The notes under the pieces: model-generated
Database searches by the model: none
Told to the model about the DNA's origin: nothing
Seen by the model: only the letters and a program-made list of their open reading frames with translations
In this document: piece by piece, positions 1 to 6,286 of the stretch
Position numbering within the stretch: position 1 is the stretch's first letter
How the letters are laid out: each line of letters begins with the position of its first letter
Assembly (NCBI GenBank): GCA_937875035.1
Contig: CALNCF010000123.1
Span: 1 to 7,436 of the forward strand
DNA length: 7,436 nucleotides
Reading direction: 5' to 3'
Source: an uncultured Sphingobacteriaceae bacterium
GTDB lineage: Bacteria > Bacteroidota > Bacteroidia > Sphingobacteriales > Sphingobacteriaceae
Position numbers and translations under genes: made by a program

Positions 1-95
1 GTCGGGTAAATGATCACCCCGCCGTTGCGCAGGATGCTCACTACTTTTTCTACTTCCTTTTCGGAAGGATTTTCAGGATAGATCTTTAACAGCAT
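1..95 (-). CDS. Sua5/YciO/YrdC-family threonylcarbamoyl-AMP synthase, N-terminal fragment
   Basis: Only the first 31 codons plus two bases lie in the window; the gene continues past base 1. The reading starts at the ATG at 95-93 with MLLKIYPENPSEKEVEKVV and ends with GGVIIYP followed by AC, which encodes Thr whatever the third base is. A lysine- and glutamate-rich opening helix followed by GGVIIYPT is the N-terminal pattern of the YrdC/Sua5 fold, where the family reads YPTDTxYGLG. By family knowledge, such enzymes make L-threonylcarbamoyladenylate from threonine, bicarbonate and ATP for the t6A37 modification of ANN-decoding tRNAs in the cytoplasm. The ATG lies 2 nt after the stop of the upstream barrel gene (TAATTATG), so the two are probably co-transcribed and translationally coupled. 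With so short a fragment it could equally be the YciO paralogue, so no symbol is given. Confidence 0.72.
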   Translation of the reverse strand, partial: MLLKIYPENPSEKEVEKVVSILRNGGVIIYP

Positions 96-97
96 AA

Positions 98-706
98 TTA
101 AAAACGATAAGATGCGCCGATATTCATGGTACCCATATAGCCCACCGAGATCACTTCGAGATCGAGGGCCAGCCTTCTTCCCACCTGTATACCGATCGGG
201 TTGAGGTGGAAGGCTAAAAGCTGGTGATAGTCGGTATAAGCCGTGCCTGCCATTACTCCGGATTCTTTCATCTCGGAGAGGCCCGCTGCTGCCTGCATAT
301 ACAGTCTTATTTTTTCACGTTCGAGGTAATAGAACTTAAAGCCGCCCATGACACTGAGAAAGGTGGCTGTTTCGCGTTCGGTATAGGTTTGGTTGCCATG
401 GTACACATCCGAAGTGATCTTCTGGTAAACCCCGTCGGCAGTCAGGGCGAAATACCGGTTGAGACGGTGCTGGTAACCCAGCGTAAGCGCGCCGGTCGAG
501 GAGATATGGTCTACCCGAACCTGCCCGCCGGTGAACGCGGTGCTGAAAAGCTGCTCGGTCAGCACCAGGATGGTGGGTACCGACAAGAGCCCGGCTTTTA
601 CGTGGATCTCATGCGGGGGTAATGCCGGCTTAGCCGGAGCAGGGTCTTGTGCGAAGCTCACGGCTGCCATTACCAGCAGGATGAAAAGAGATAGTGTTTT
701 TTTCAT
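98..706 (-). CDS. Small outer-membrane beta-barrel protein (uncharacterised)
   Basis: This encodes 202 aa from the ATG at 706-704. The start is chosen because MKKTLSLFILLVMAAVSFAQ is a textbook Sec signal peptide (two lysines, a hydrophobic core, likely cleavage after Ala19). The further upstream in-frame ATG at 736 would put ten extra residues before it and overlaps the probable -7 promoter box. After a short Pro/Ala-rich linker (about 21-31) the mature part alternates polar and hydrophobic residues in amphipathic strands (for example FLSVMGGFKFYYLE and IRLYMQAAAGLSEM). It ends in GASYRF, with the C-terminal aromatic residue that Bam-inserted barrels usually carry. The length fits an eight-strand barrel of the general OMP_b-brl type. 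No ligand or function can be assigned. Its own promoter lies just upstream, and the tRNA-modification gene downstream is only 2 nt away. Confidence 0.8.
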   Translation of the reverse strand: MKKTLSLFILLVMAAVSFAQDPAPAKPALPPHEIHVKAGLLSVPTILVLTEQLFSTAFTGGQVRVDHISSTGALTLGYQHRLNRYFALTADGVYQKITSDVYHGNQTYTERETATFLSVMGGFKFYYLEREKIRLYMQAAAGLSEMKESGVMAGTAYTDYHQLLAFHLNPIGIQVGRRLALDLEVISVGYMGTMNIGASYRF

Positions 707-723
707 GGAAACGAAGGCTTGCC

Positions 724-758
724 CAAATATACTCATCCTTACGGTATCTTCCGAAAAA
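724..758 (-). promoter_or_regulatory. Probable Bacteroidota-type promoter of the beta-barrel gene
   Basis: On the minus strand TATATTTG (731-724) matches the TAnnTTTG -7 consensus of Bacteroidota at all fixed positions. A T-rich TTTTTC (758-753), a weak -33 candidate, lies 21 nt upstream. The implied transcript start near 717 leaves a leader of about 10 nt before the ATG at 706, which supports that start codon. The -33 candidate falls inside the T-run of the sucC terminator, so stop and restart of transcription are packed into about 60 bp. Confidence 0.5.
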
Positions 759-785
759 CAAAAGAGCAGGGGATGCCTGCTCTTT
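753..785 (-). terminator. Intrinsic terminator of sucC
   Basis: A perfect 10-bp inverted repeat (761-770 and 776-785, AAAGAGCAGG / CCTGCTCTTT) encloses a 5-nt loop. Read on the minus strand it starts 26 nt after the sucC stop and runs into TTTTGTTTTTC (764 down to 753), a classical stem-loop plus U-tract. On the plus strand no T-run follows, so it works in the sucC direction only. Confidence 0.85.
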
Positions 786-811
786 GTATATCATGTATGG
801 AAAGCGGGGGC

Positions 812-2002
812 TTAGCTCAGCACCTGCTTTACACGGGCCGCAGCTTCGTCGAGGGTGATCGCCGAAAATACCTTCAGCCCTGAATCGTCGATCAGCTTTT
901 TCGCTTCCACGGCATTGGTACCCTGTAAGCGTACAATGATCGGCACCGGGATATTGCCGATATTCTGGTAAGCGTCGATCACACCCTGCGCTACACGGTC
1001 GCAACGAACAATACCGCCGAAGATATTGATCAGGATCGCCTTCACGTTCGGGTCTTTCAGGATGATATGGAATGCGGCTTCCACGGTCTTCGCGTTCGCT
1101 GTTCCGCCCACGTCGAGGAAGTTCGCAGGCTCACCACCCGACAGCTTGATAATATCCATGGTAGCCATGGCAAGACCTGCGCCGTTCACCATACAACCCA
1201 CGTTACCATCTAGCTTTACATAGTTCAGGTTCGATTTGCCGGCTTCTACCTCGGTCGGATCCTCCTCGGTAATATCTCTCATTTCTTTATAATCCGGGTG
1301 ACGGTATAAAGCGTTCTCATCCAGGTTTACCTTGGCATCAACAGCCAGGATCTTATTGTCGGATGTTTTCAGCACCGGGTTGATCTCGAACATGGCTGAG
1401 TCGGTCGTTTCGTACGCTTTGTAAAGCGCGGCCACAAATTTGGTCATGTCTTTGAACGCGTCGCCTTCCAGTCCCAGGTTGAAAGCGATCTTACGGGTCT
1501 GGAATGCCTGTAAGCCTACTTTCGGATCGATCTCTTCCTTGAAGATCAGGTGAGGTGTCTTTTCAGCCACTTCTTCAATATCCATACCGCCTTCGGTCGA
1601 ATACATAATGATGTTTCTCCCGGTAGAACGGTTGAGCAGTACGCTCATGTAATATTCTTTTGTTTCAGATGCGCCAGGGTAGTACACATCCTGTGCAATT
1701 AAAACCTTGTTTACTTTTTTACCTTCAGGTCCGGTTTGCGGAGTAATAAGCTGCATCCCGATGATCTGCTCTGCTCTCTCTTTCACCTCGTCTAAAGACT
1801 TGGCGAGCTTCACCCCACCGCCTTTACCACGTCCCCCGGCATGAATCTGGGCTTTTACTACCCACCATCCTGTACCGGTTTCTGCCTGTAATTGTTTGGC
1901 AGCATCTACAGCCTGCTCAGCATTTTCAGCTACAATACCTTCCTGGATACGTACCCCGAAAGATTTAAGGATTGATTTCCCCTGGTATTCGTGTATGTTC
2001 AT
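812..2002 (-). CDS. sucC: Succinyl-CoA synthetase (ADP-forming) beta subunit
   Basis: This encodes 396 aa, close to the 388 aa of the E. coli protein. It is the beta subunit of the TCA-cycle enzyme that interconverts succinyl-CoA + NDP + Pi and succinate + CoA + NTP. The N-terminus MNIHEYQGKSILKSFG is the family opening and fixes the start. The ATP-grasp half carries KAQIHAGGRGKGGG (50-63), STEGGMDIE (135-143) and the metal-binding region EINP (206-209) with D222. The C-terminal ligase half carries NVGCMVNGAGLAMATMDI (267-284), GGEPANFLDVGG (289-300) and NIFGGIVRCD (326-335), the segments that form the interface and power helix with SucD. The protein looks complete and functional. It has its own promoter and terminator, and sucD, its obligatory partner, is not next to it on either side. 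Confidence 0.97.
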   Translation of the reverse strand: MNIHEYQGKSILKSFGVRIQEGIVAENAEQAVDAAKQLQAETGTGWWVVKAQIHAGGRGKGGGVKLAKSLDEVKERAEQIIGMQLITPQTGPEGKKVNKVLIAQDVYYPGASETKEYYMSVLLNRSTGRNIIMYSTEGGMDIEEVAEKTPHLIFKEEIDPKVGLQAFQTRKIAFNLGLEGDAFKDMTKFVAALYKAYETTDSAMFEINPVLKTSDNKILAVDAKVNLDENALYRHPDYKEMRDITEEDPTEVEAGKSNLNYVKLDGNVGCMVNGAGLAMATMDIIKLSGGEPANFLDVGGTANAKTVEAAFHIILKDPNVKAILINIFGGIVRCDRVAQGVIDAYQNIGNIPVPIIVRLQGTNAVEAKKLIDDSGLKVFSAITLDEAAARVKQVLS

Positions 2003-2343
2003 AAACTGATTTTAGTGCCGTAAAAGTAGTTTTATTGAGCCTATTATGCAAACGCTGCACGTTTCAAGTTCCCCACATGCCTGGCGCAGCCAAGTGATTG
2101 GTTTTAAAGGGTTGATTTACAGTTTGTTTTTCAGGATTTGGCCAAGGGATATCCACCAGGGATCTGGGCCTATCTTCTGCCGGATCAGGATCTCTGCCTT
2201 TCCGTATCCAGCCTGTTTTACGGAAATATTCAGGATGACCTCATCGCATATAATCGCATGATGAGCTCCGCGAGCTGCATTCTTAACCCTGCTTATCCGG
2301 ATTTCTCCAGAAGGGTTTAATGGAATATTACTATTTTCGTCAC
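2003..2343. other. Intergenic gap between divergent sucC and lolD
   Basis: Apart from the sucC promoter at its left end, this 341-bp stretch has no convincing gene, tRNA or terminator. A weak -7-like box TATTTTCG (2332-2339) lies 4 nt before the lolD ATG but has no -33 partner at the proper distance. An imperfect stem (ATG-AGCTC / GAGCT-G-CAT, 2261-2280, one bulged G) has no T-run. The minus strand stays open from inside lolD down to 2117, but without a credible start codon; this is discussed under findings. Confidence 0.5.
2021..2052 (-). promoter_or_regulatory. Probable Bacteroidota-type promoter of sucC
   Basis: On the minus strand TTTG (2052-2049) is followed after exactly 20 nt by TACTTTTA (2028-2021). 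This matches TTTG-N19-21-TAnnTTTG except for the final base. A transcript would begin near 2014 and give a leader of about 12 nt before the sucC ATG at 2002. No Shine-Dalgarno sequence is visible, as is usual in this phylum. Confidence 0.6.
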
Positions 2344-2994
2344 ATGCTGAAAGCAAGAGATATTCATAAATCGTATGGTGACCTGGAGATCGTAAGAGGT
2401 ATCGACCTCGATGTGGCACAGGGAGAGATCGTTTCCATTGTAGGAGTGTCGGGAGCAGGGAAAAGTACCCTGCTGCATATTATCGGTACGCTCGACCAGG
2501 CCGACCGGGGTACCCTGCAGATCGGTGATAAAATGATCATGAAGCTCAGGCCTGATGCGCTCAGCCGTTTCCGCAACCAGCATATCGGCTTCATCTTCCA
2601 GTTTCATCATCTCTTACCCGAATTCACCGCGCTCGAAAATGTATGTATGCCTGCCTTGATCGCCGGGAAGTCTTTGTGCGAATGCGGCAAACGGGCGGAA
2701 GAGCTGCTCAGCATGCTGGGTGTTTCGCATCGTAAGGATCATAAGCCGAATGAAATATCAGGAGGAGAGCAGCAGCGTGTAGCCATAGCGCGTGCGCTGA
2801 TCAACAACCCATCGCTGGTGCTGGCCGATGAGCCATCCGGTAACCTCGATTCCCAGAATGCCTCTGAGCTGAACAAGCTTTTGCTCAACCTGCGCAATGA
2901 AACCGGTCAGACCTTTATCATCGTTACGCACAGTGATGAGCTTGCCGCTATTGCCGATCGTAAGCTGGTTATGAAAGACGGCCTGTTCGTTTAG
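2344..2994 (+). CDS. lolD: LolD-like ABC transporter ATP-binding protein (lipoprotein release)
   Basis: This encodes 216 aa, the usual size of LolD-type ATPases. LolD powers LolC/LolE in extracting lipoproteins from the inner membrane for transfer to LolA. All ABC motifs are present: Walker [10 protein letters not shown] (34-42), Q-loop Gln86 in [18 protein letters not shown], signature SGGEQQ (139-144), Walker B LVLADEP (158-164), D-loop SGNLD (165-169) and switch His196 (VTHSDEL). The [16 protein letters not shown] stretch is characteristic of the LolD/MacB/FtsE group and closest to LolD. The start at 2344 ([12 protein letters not shown]) fits the family; the in-frame ATG at 2320 would add eight atypical residues. 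No lolC/lolE-type permease gene adjoins it, so a MacB-type or other efflux ATPase cannot be fully excluded. Its stop codon overlaps that of the convergent glycosyltransferase gene by 4 bp in total, with no terminator between them. Confidence 0.88.
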   Translation: MLKARDIHKSYGDLEIVRGIDLDVAQGEIVSIVGVSGAGKSTLLHIIGTLDQADRGTLQIGDKMIMKLRPDALSRFRNQHIGFIFQFHHLLPEFTALENVCMPALIAGKSLCECGKRAEELLSMLGVSHRKDHKPNEISGGEQQRVAIARALINNPSLVLADEPSGNLDSQNASELNKLLLNLRNETGQTFIIVTHSDELAAIADRKLVMKDGLFV

Positions 2995-4475
2995 TCGCGG
3001 TAGCCTCTTTGCAAGCCCTCGAAAGACCGTTCATCGCCGATCTTATATAACCGCAATCCCTTATAGGTGATCACGGGCTGCTTGGGCAGGAACGCAGGTA
3101 ATGTTACTTCCCAGTCTTTCAGGTATTCGTCTATAAGCACGCCACCCTTTGGAGCGCTGCGATGTGTGAGATAATATACCTCATCGTATTCCTTAAAGCT
3201 GAACTTCTTGACCGCGTAGGTGAGGGTAAAATCAACACCCTCCCGGTTCATGGAATAAAAATGCCCGATGCTCTCATCAATGATGAGCACCCGTTGGCCT
3301 GTGGGTTTGATCCAGGTATCGAGCCATCGGTAAGCGGCAAACTCGTAGCGCTCCTTGCGCTGGTACAGGGCGCTTATGTTGCGGATGGCAAAGGGTGCGG
3401 CAATATAGCCGATGATGAGGAACATCACGATGGCATGCAGCACGCTGAACGTGCTGAAGTTGATCCGGATAAAACCCGCGAAGGAAAGCACGCGTTTGTA
3501 CAGATCGGGTAATAATAGGAAGATCATCAGTACCAATACCGGGGTATAGCGTGCAAAGGGAGCAAGGCTGAAGAACCAGAAAATGCTGGTAGCCAGGAAG
3601 CACCATTCCAACACCGACTGCCGGAAGCTCCGGCGAACCAGGATATGGTACACGCACAAGGCATGGATGAGGAGGTTCAGGATGATCATATAAGCCTGGA
3701 AACGGTACACCGGCTGGAAACGCTCCACGAAATGAAGCCAGAAGGGATTTCCCGTCACTGCCGACTGGTCGTGCTCCCGGCCATGCACGATGAGCTGCTG
3801 GTAGATCAATTGCACATCGAAGTGGGCGAGTCCCAGGTAAATAATACCCGGTACGATCATGATCAGCAGGCTCAGCGCCCTGGTCCTGGCTGGTTGCTTA
3901 CGTGTGATAAGCTCCGCGAAAAGAATCGCGATGATCGGGTACACCGAAAGGTGGGCGATGCTCAGCAGGCCGAGCAGCAGGCTCTGGATATAAGGGTGCT
4001 TCCGCCGGATCGATAAATAAAAGGCAGCGGCCAGCAACGCAAGCACAGGCATCTCCGCGCGCCCGCTGCGCATGGCATTGCTGATGCCCTCATCGAACAG
4101 GAAAAGGATCAGGATCACGAGGATGCCGATCTTGTTGATATGATGCCTGGTATCGATAAAACGATACATAAAGCAGGCGGCAATGATCAGCGCCAGCAAC
4201 CAGGGCATCCGGGTGAAAAAGATCACCGGCGGAAAGATGAAAAGTGTGCAGGTATGGATAAAAGAGCTCAGCGGGAGATACGCCAGGAACACATCTTCCG
4301 TTCCTTTATGCGGCCAGATCATGCTGCTGAAATGGCCATGCTTCAGAAGCTGCCATGCGGGATCGATCAGCATCGTTTCATCGACCCAGGCAACCGGAAC
4401 ATACGCCAGGTTTACCAGGGCCGTTATAAAATACAGTACGATGATGACCCAGAATGGCCAGGAACGCAGCTTCAT
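2991..4475 (-). CDS. GT-C type polytopic membrane glycosyltransferase (PMT/ArnT-like)
   Basis: This encodes 494 aa. After a first membrane helix (about 7-28) comes a loop with Trp30-Val-Asp32-Glu33; an acidic DE pair in the first periplasmic loop is the catalytic hallmark of GT-C enzymes that use polyprenyl-phosphate sugars. About ten further hydrophobic segments follow (roughly 66-85, 91-106, 115-128, 142-156, 163-190, 199-216, 260-280, 290-305, 311-324, 344-363). MRSGRAEMP (135-143) sits where PMT_2 family proteins have their RxD-type motif. The last 120 residues or so (373-494) are soluble, mixed alpha/beta in character, and probably periplasmic. By family, such proteins transfer a sugar from a lipid-linked donor to a lipid, protein or glycan at the outer face of the inner membrane; donor and acceptor cannot be told here. 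It is transcribed divergently from the deacetylase/ATP-grasp/HAD genes across 83 bp. No clear promoter was found for it. Confidence 0.75.
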   Translation of the reverse strand: MKLRSWPFWVIIVLYFITALVNLAYVPVAWVDETMLIDPAWQLLKHGHFSSMIWPHKGTEDVFLAYLPLSSFIHTCTLFIFPPVIFFTRMPWLLALIIAACFMYRFIDTRHHINKIGILVILILFLFDEGISNAMRSGRAEMPVLALLAAAFYLSIRRKHPYIQSLLLGLLSIAHLSVYPIIAILFAELITRKQPARTRALSLLIMIVPGIIYLGLAHFDVQLIYQQLIVHGREHDQSAVTGNPFWLHFVERFQPVYRFQAYMIILNLLIHALCVYHILVRRSFRQSVLEWCFLATSIFWFFSLAPFARYTPVLVLMIFLLLPDLYKRVLSFAGFIRINFSTFSVLHAIVMFLIIGYIAAPFAIRNISALYQRKERYEFAAYRWLDTWIKPTGQRVLIIDESIGHFYSMNREGVDFTLTYAVKKFSFKEYDEVYYLTHRSAPKGGVLIDEYLKDWEVTLPAFLPKQPVITYKGLRLYKIGDERSFEGLQRGYRD

Positions 4476-4530
4476 GATCTGTTTTTTGTTTGCATACCTG
4501 ATAAAAGTTCAAAAATTTTCTTAAAACTGC

Positions 4531-4538
4531 TATCTTTC
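4531..4538 (+). promoter_or_regulatory. Candidate -7 box for the deacetylase operon
   Basis: TATCTTTC matches TAnnTTTG except for the last base. It lies 20 nt after a weak GTTC (4507-4510) and would give a leader of about 14 nt before the ATG at 4559. A second AT-rich candidate, TATATTTT (4543-4550), lies closer to the start, so the choice is uncertain. Confidence 0.35.
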
Positions 4539-4558
4539 GGCTTATATTTTTATAAATA

Positions 4559-5200
4559 ATGATGATTAAATCTACGAAGCAACGCATCCTGGTGCTTGCT
4601 CCACATACCGATGATGGTGAGCTGGGTTGCGGCGGAACCATCAGCAAATTTATTGAAGAGGGACACGAGGTATATTATGCGGCTTTTTCAGCCTGCGAGC
4701 TTTCTGTTCCGAGTCATTTACCCAAAGACATCCTGATCACCGAAGTAAAGAAAGCGACTGCCGAGCTCGGTGTCGACCCGGAGCACCTGTTCCTGTATAA
4801 TTACGAAGTACGAACCTTCAGCTACCATCGCCAGGAGATTTTGCAGGATCTCATCAATCTGAAAAACCAGGTGAATCCGGACCTGGTCTTTATCCCGAGC
4901 CTGACCGATCTTCACCAGGATCACGGAACGATCGCGCAGGAAGCCCTGCGTGCCTTTAAGACCACCTCGGTGCTTTCCTACGAATTACCCTGGAACAATC
5001 TTTCATTCAATACCACCTGTTTTATTCCGCTGGAAGAAAAGCATGTGCAAAAGAAATGGAGCGCGCTGGAGCATTACCAGAGCCAGAAGCACCGGCCTTA
5101 CGCGAACGAAGAGTTTATCCGCGGACTGGCGCGCACGCGTGGCGTACAGATTAATGTATCCTTTGCCGAAGTATTTGAAGTAGTACGCTGGATCTTTTAA
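4559..5200 (+). CDS. PIG-L/LmbE-family zinc-dependent N-deacetylase
   Basis: This encodes 213 aa, a complete single-domain PIG-L protein. The N-terminal strand leads into APHTDDGELGCGGT (14-27), the family (A/P)HxDDxE motif. His16 and Asp19 should bind Zn2+ and Asp18 should act as general base. The third zinc ligand is His122 in TDLHQDH (116-122). YELPW (141-145) and the C-terminal segment RTRGVQINVSFAEVFEVVR (192-210) are also typical. By family knowledge these enzymes remove the acetyl group from N-acetyl-amino sugars (MshB, BshB, GPI PIG-L) or related metabolites. The precise substrate is unknown. It opens a plus-strand run, and its TAA shares one base with the ATG of the ATP-grasp gene (TAATG), implying translational coupling. 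Two adjacent ATGs (4559 and 4562) are possible starts; the first is used here. It shows no sign of truncation, and all expected metal ligands are present. Confidence 0.88.
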   Translation: MMIKSTKQRILVLAPHTDDGELGCGGTISKFIEEGHEVYYAAFSACELSVPSHLPKDILITEVKKATAELGVDPEHLFLYNYEVRTFSYHRQEILQDLINLKNQVNPDLVFIPSLTDLHQDHGTIAQEALRAFKTTSVLSYELPWNNLSFNTTCFIPLEEKHVQKKWSALEHYQSQKHRPYANEEFIRGLARTRGVQINVSFAEVFEVVRWIF

Positions 5201-6258
5201 TGAGCGAAACCAAACATATCACTCTCATCATGACGGGCGCAGGCGCGCCGGGAGCAGCCGGGATTATTTCCTGCCTGCGAAAGGCCAACTGGATCAATCT
5301 CGTGGTGGCCGACGCGAACCCCGCAGCCTTGGGGCAATACCTGTCTCAGCCCTTCGAGCAGATCCCTGCGGCCGGCGACCCGGATTTTATTCCGGCTTTG
5401 CTGGCCCTGTGCGAAAAGCATAAAGCCGATGTGCTCATGCCGCTGGTTACGCGCGAGCTGAACCCGCTGGCCGAGAACCTGCATGGCTTTAAAGCGATCG
5501 GTACGGCAGTGATGGTTAGCGACCGCTACAGCCTCGAGATCGCTAACAACAAATCCAAGCTATTACAGCACCTCAAAAATATGAACATCGAAGTGCCCGA
5601 TTTCCGGATCGTACACACGGTGGAAGAATTTACCCGGGCAGTGCGTGAGCTGGGCTATCCACATCAGCCGGTCTGCTTCAAGCCCTCTGTTTCCAATGGT
5701 TCCAGGGGCTTCAGGGTGATCGATGAAAGCAAGGATGAGTTCCGTCTGCTCTTTGAAGAGAAGCCGGATGCTACGTATATCAGCCTGGAAAAGGCTACTC
5801 ATATTTTATCGCAGCGTAAATTTCCCGAGCTGCTGGTCTGCGAATACCTGCCCGGTGCGGAGTACTCTGTAGATTGTATTGCCAACAGGGGAGAAGTATT
5901 GCTTGCCGTTCCGCGTAAGCGTGTAAAGATGCTGGGCGGCATCAGCGTGCAGGGCATCATCGAAGATCATACCGCCATAAGAGCCTATTGCCACCAGGTG
6001 ATCCAGGCCCTCGGGCTGCATGGCAATATCGGCATACAGGTAAAGGAATCGCGGGAGGGGATCTATAAGATCCTCGAGATCAATCCCCGTGTGCAGGGTA
6101 CGATCGTAGCCTCGCTGGGAGCCGGTGTGAACCTGCCCTTGCTGGCAGTTAAGCAGGAGCTCCGTTTACCCATTACTTCGGACGAGCTCAAAGTGAATTG
6201 GAATACAGCCTTTTCACGGTACTGGGCTGAAGTATATTACCCGGCTCCTGAAAATTAG
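5200..6258 (+). CDS. CarB-like ATP-grasp ligase of unknown substrate
   Basis: This encodes 352 aa. The N-terminal pre-ATP-grasp domain (about 6-110) opens with LIMTGAGAPGAAGIISCLRK (9-28), a Rossmann-like strand and glycine loop found in COG0458-type (carbamoyl-phosphate synthase large subunit-like) proteins. The ATP-grasp domain (about 115-325) has Lys161 and the flexible glycine-rich loop KPSVSNGSRGF (161-171), the hinge CEYLPGAEYSVDCI (214-227), and the metal-binding set Gln280, Glu293 and Asn295 (EINPRVQGT, 293-301). All catalytic features look intact. Such enzymes use ATP to activate a carboxylate as an acyl phosphate and join it to an amine or thiol. It is not a real CarB, which is about three times longer. 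Sitting directly behind an N-deacetylase, it could acylate the amine that enzyme exposes; that is inference. Its start overlaps the deacetylase stop by one base. Confidence 0.85.
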   Translation: MSETKHITLIMTGAGAPGAAGIISCLRKANWINLVVADANPAALGQYLSQPFEQIPAAGDPDFIPALLALCEKHKADVLMPLVTRELNPLAENLHGFKAIGTAVMVSDRYSLEIANNKSKLLQHLKNMNIEVPDFRIVHTVEEFTRAVRELGYPHQPVCFKPSVSNGSRGFRVIDESKDEFRLLFEEKPDATYISLEKATHILSQRKFPELLVCEYLPGAEYSVDCIANRGEVLLAVPRKRVKMLGGISVQGIIEDHTAIRAYCHQVIQALGLHGNIGIQVKESREGIYKILEINPRVQGTIVASLGAGVNLPLLAVKQELRLPITSDELKVNWNTAFSRYWAEVYYPAPEN

Positions 6259-6286
6259 TTTCTTTAATCAATCCCACATTTATTAC

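Noticed and set aside
707..736. Upstream ATG at 736 as start of the barrel gene
   Set aside because: It would put ten residues before a complete signal peptide, and it overlaps the probable -7 box.
2320..2343. Upstream ATG at 2320 as start of lolD
   Set aside because: It adds MEYYYFRH, which does not fit the family N-terminus; [12 protein letters not shown] at 2344 does.
3645..4559. Two plus-strand open frames of 120-140 codons opposite the glycosyltransferase
   Set aside because: They lie antisense to a long membrane protein gene and have His/Gln/Asp-rich translations with no recognisable domain, typical shadows of hydrophobic codons.
4559..5200. Deacetylase as bacillithiol enzyme BshB
   Set aside because: No bshA or bshC is nearby, and the motif region (PHTDDGELG, YELPW) is not specific for that branch of the family.
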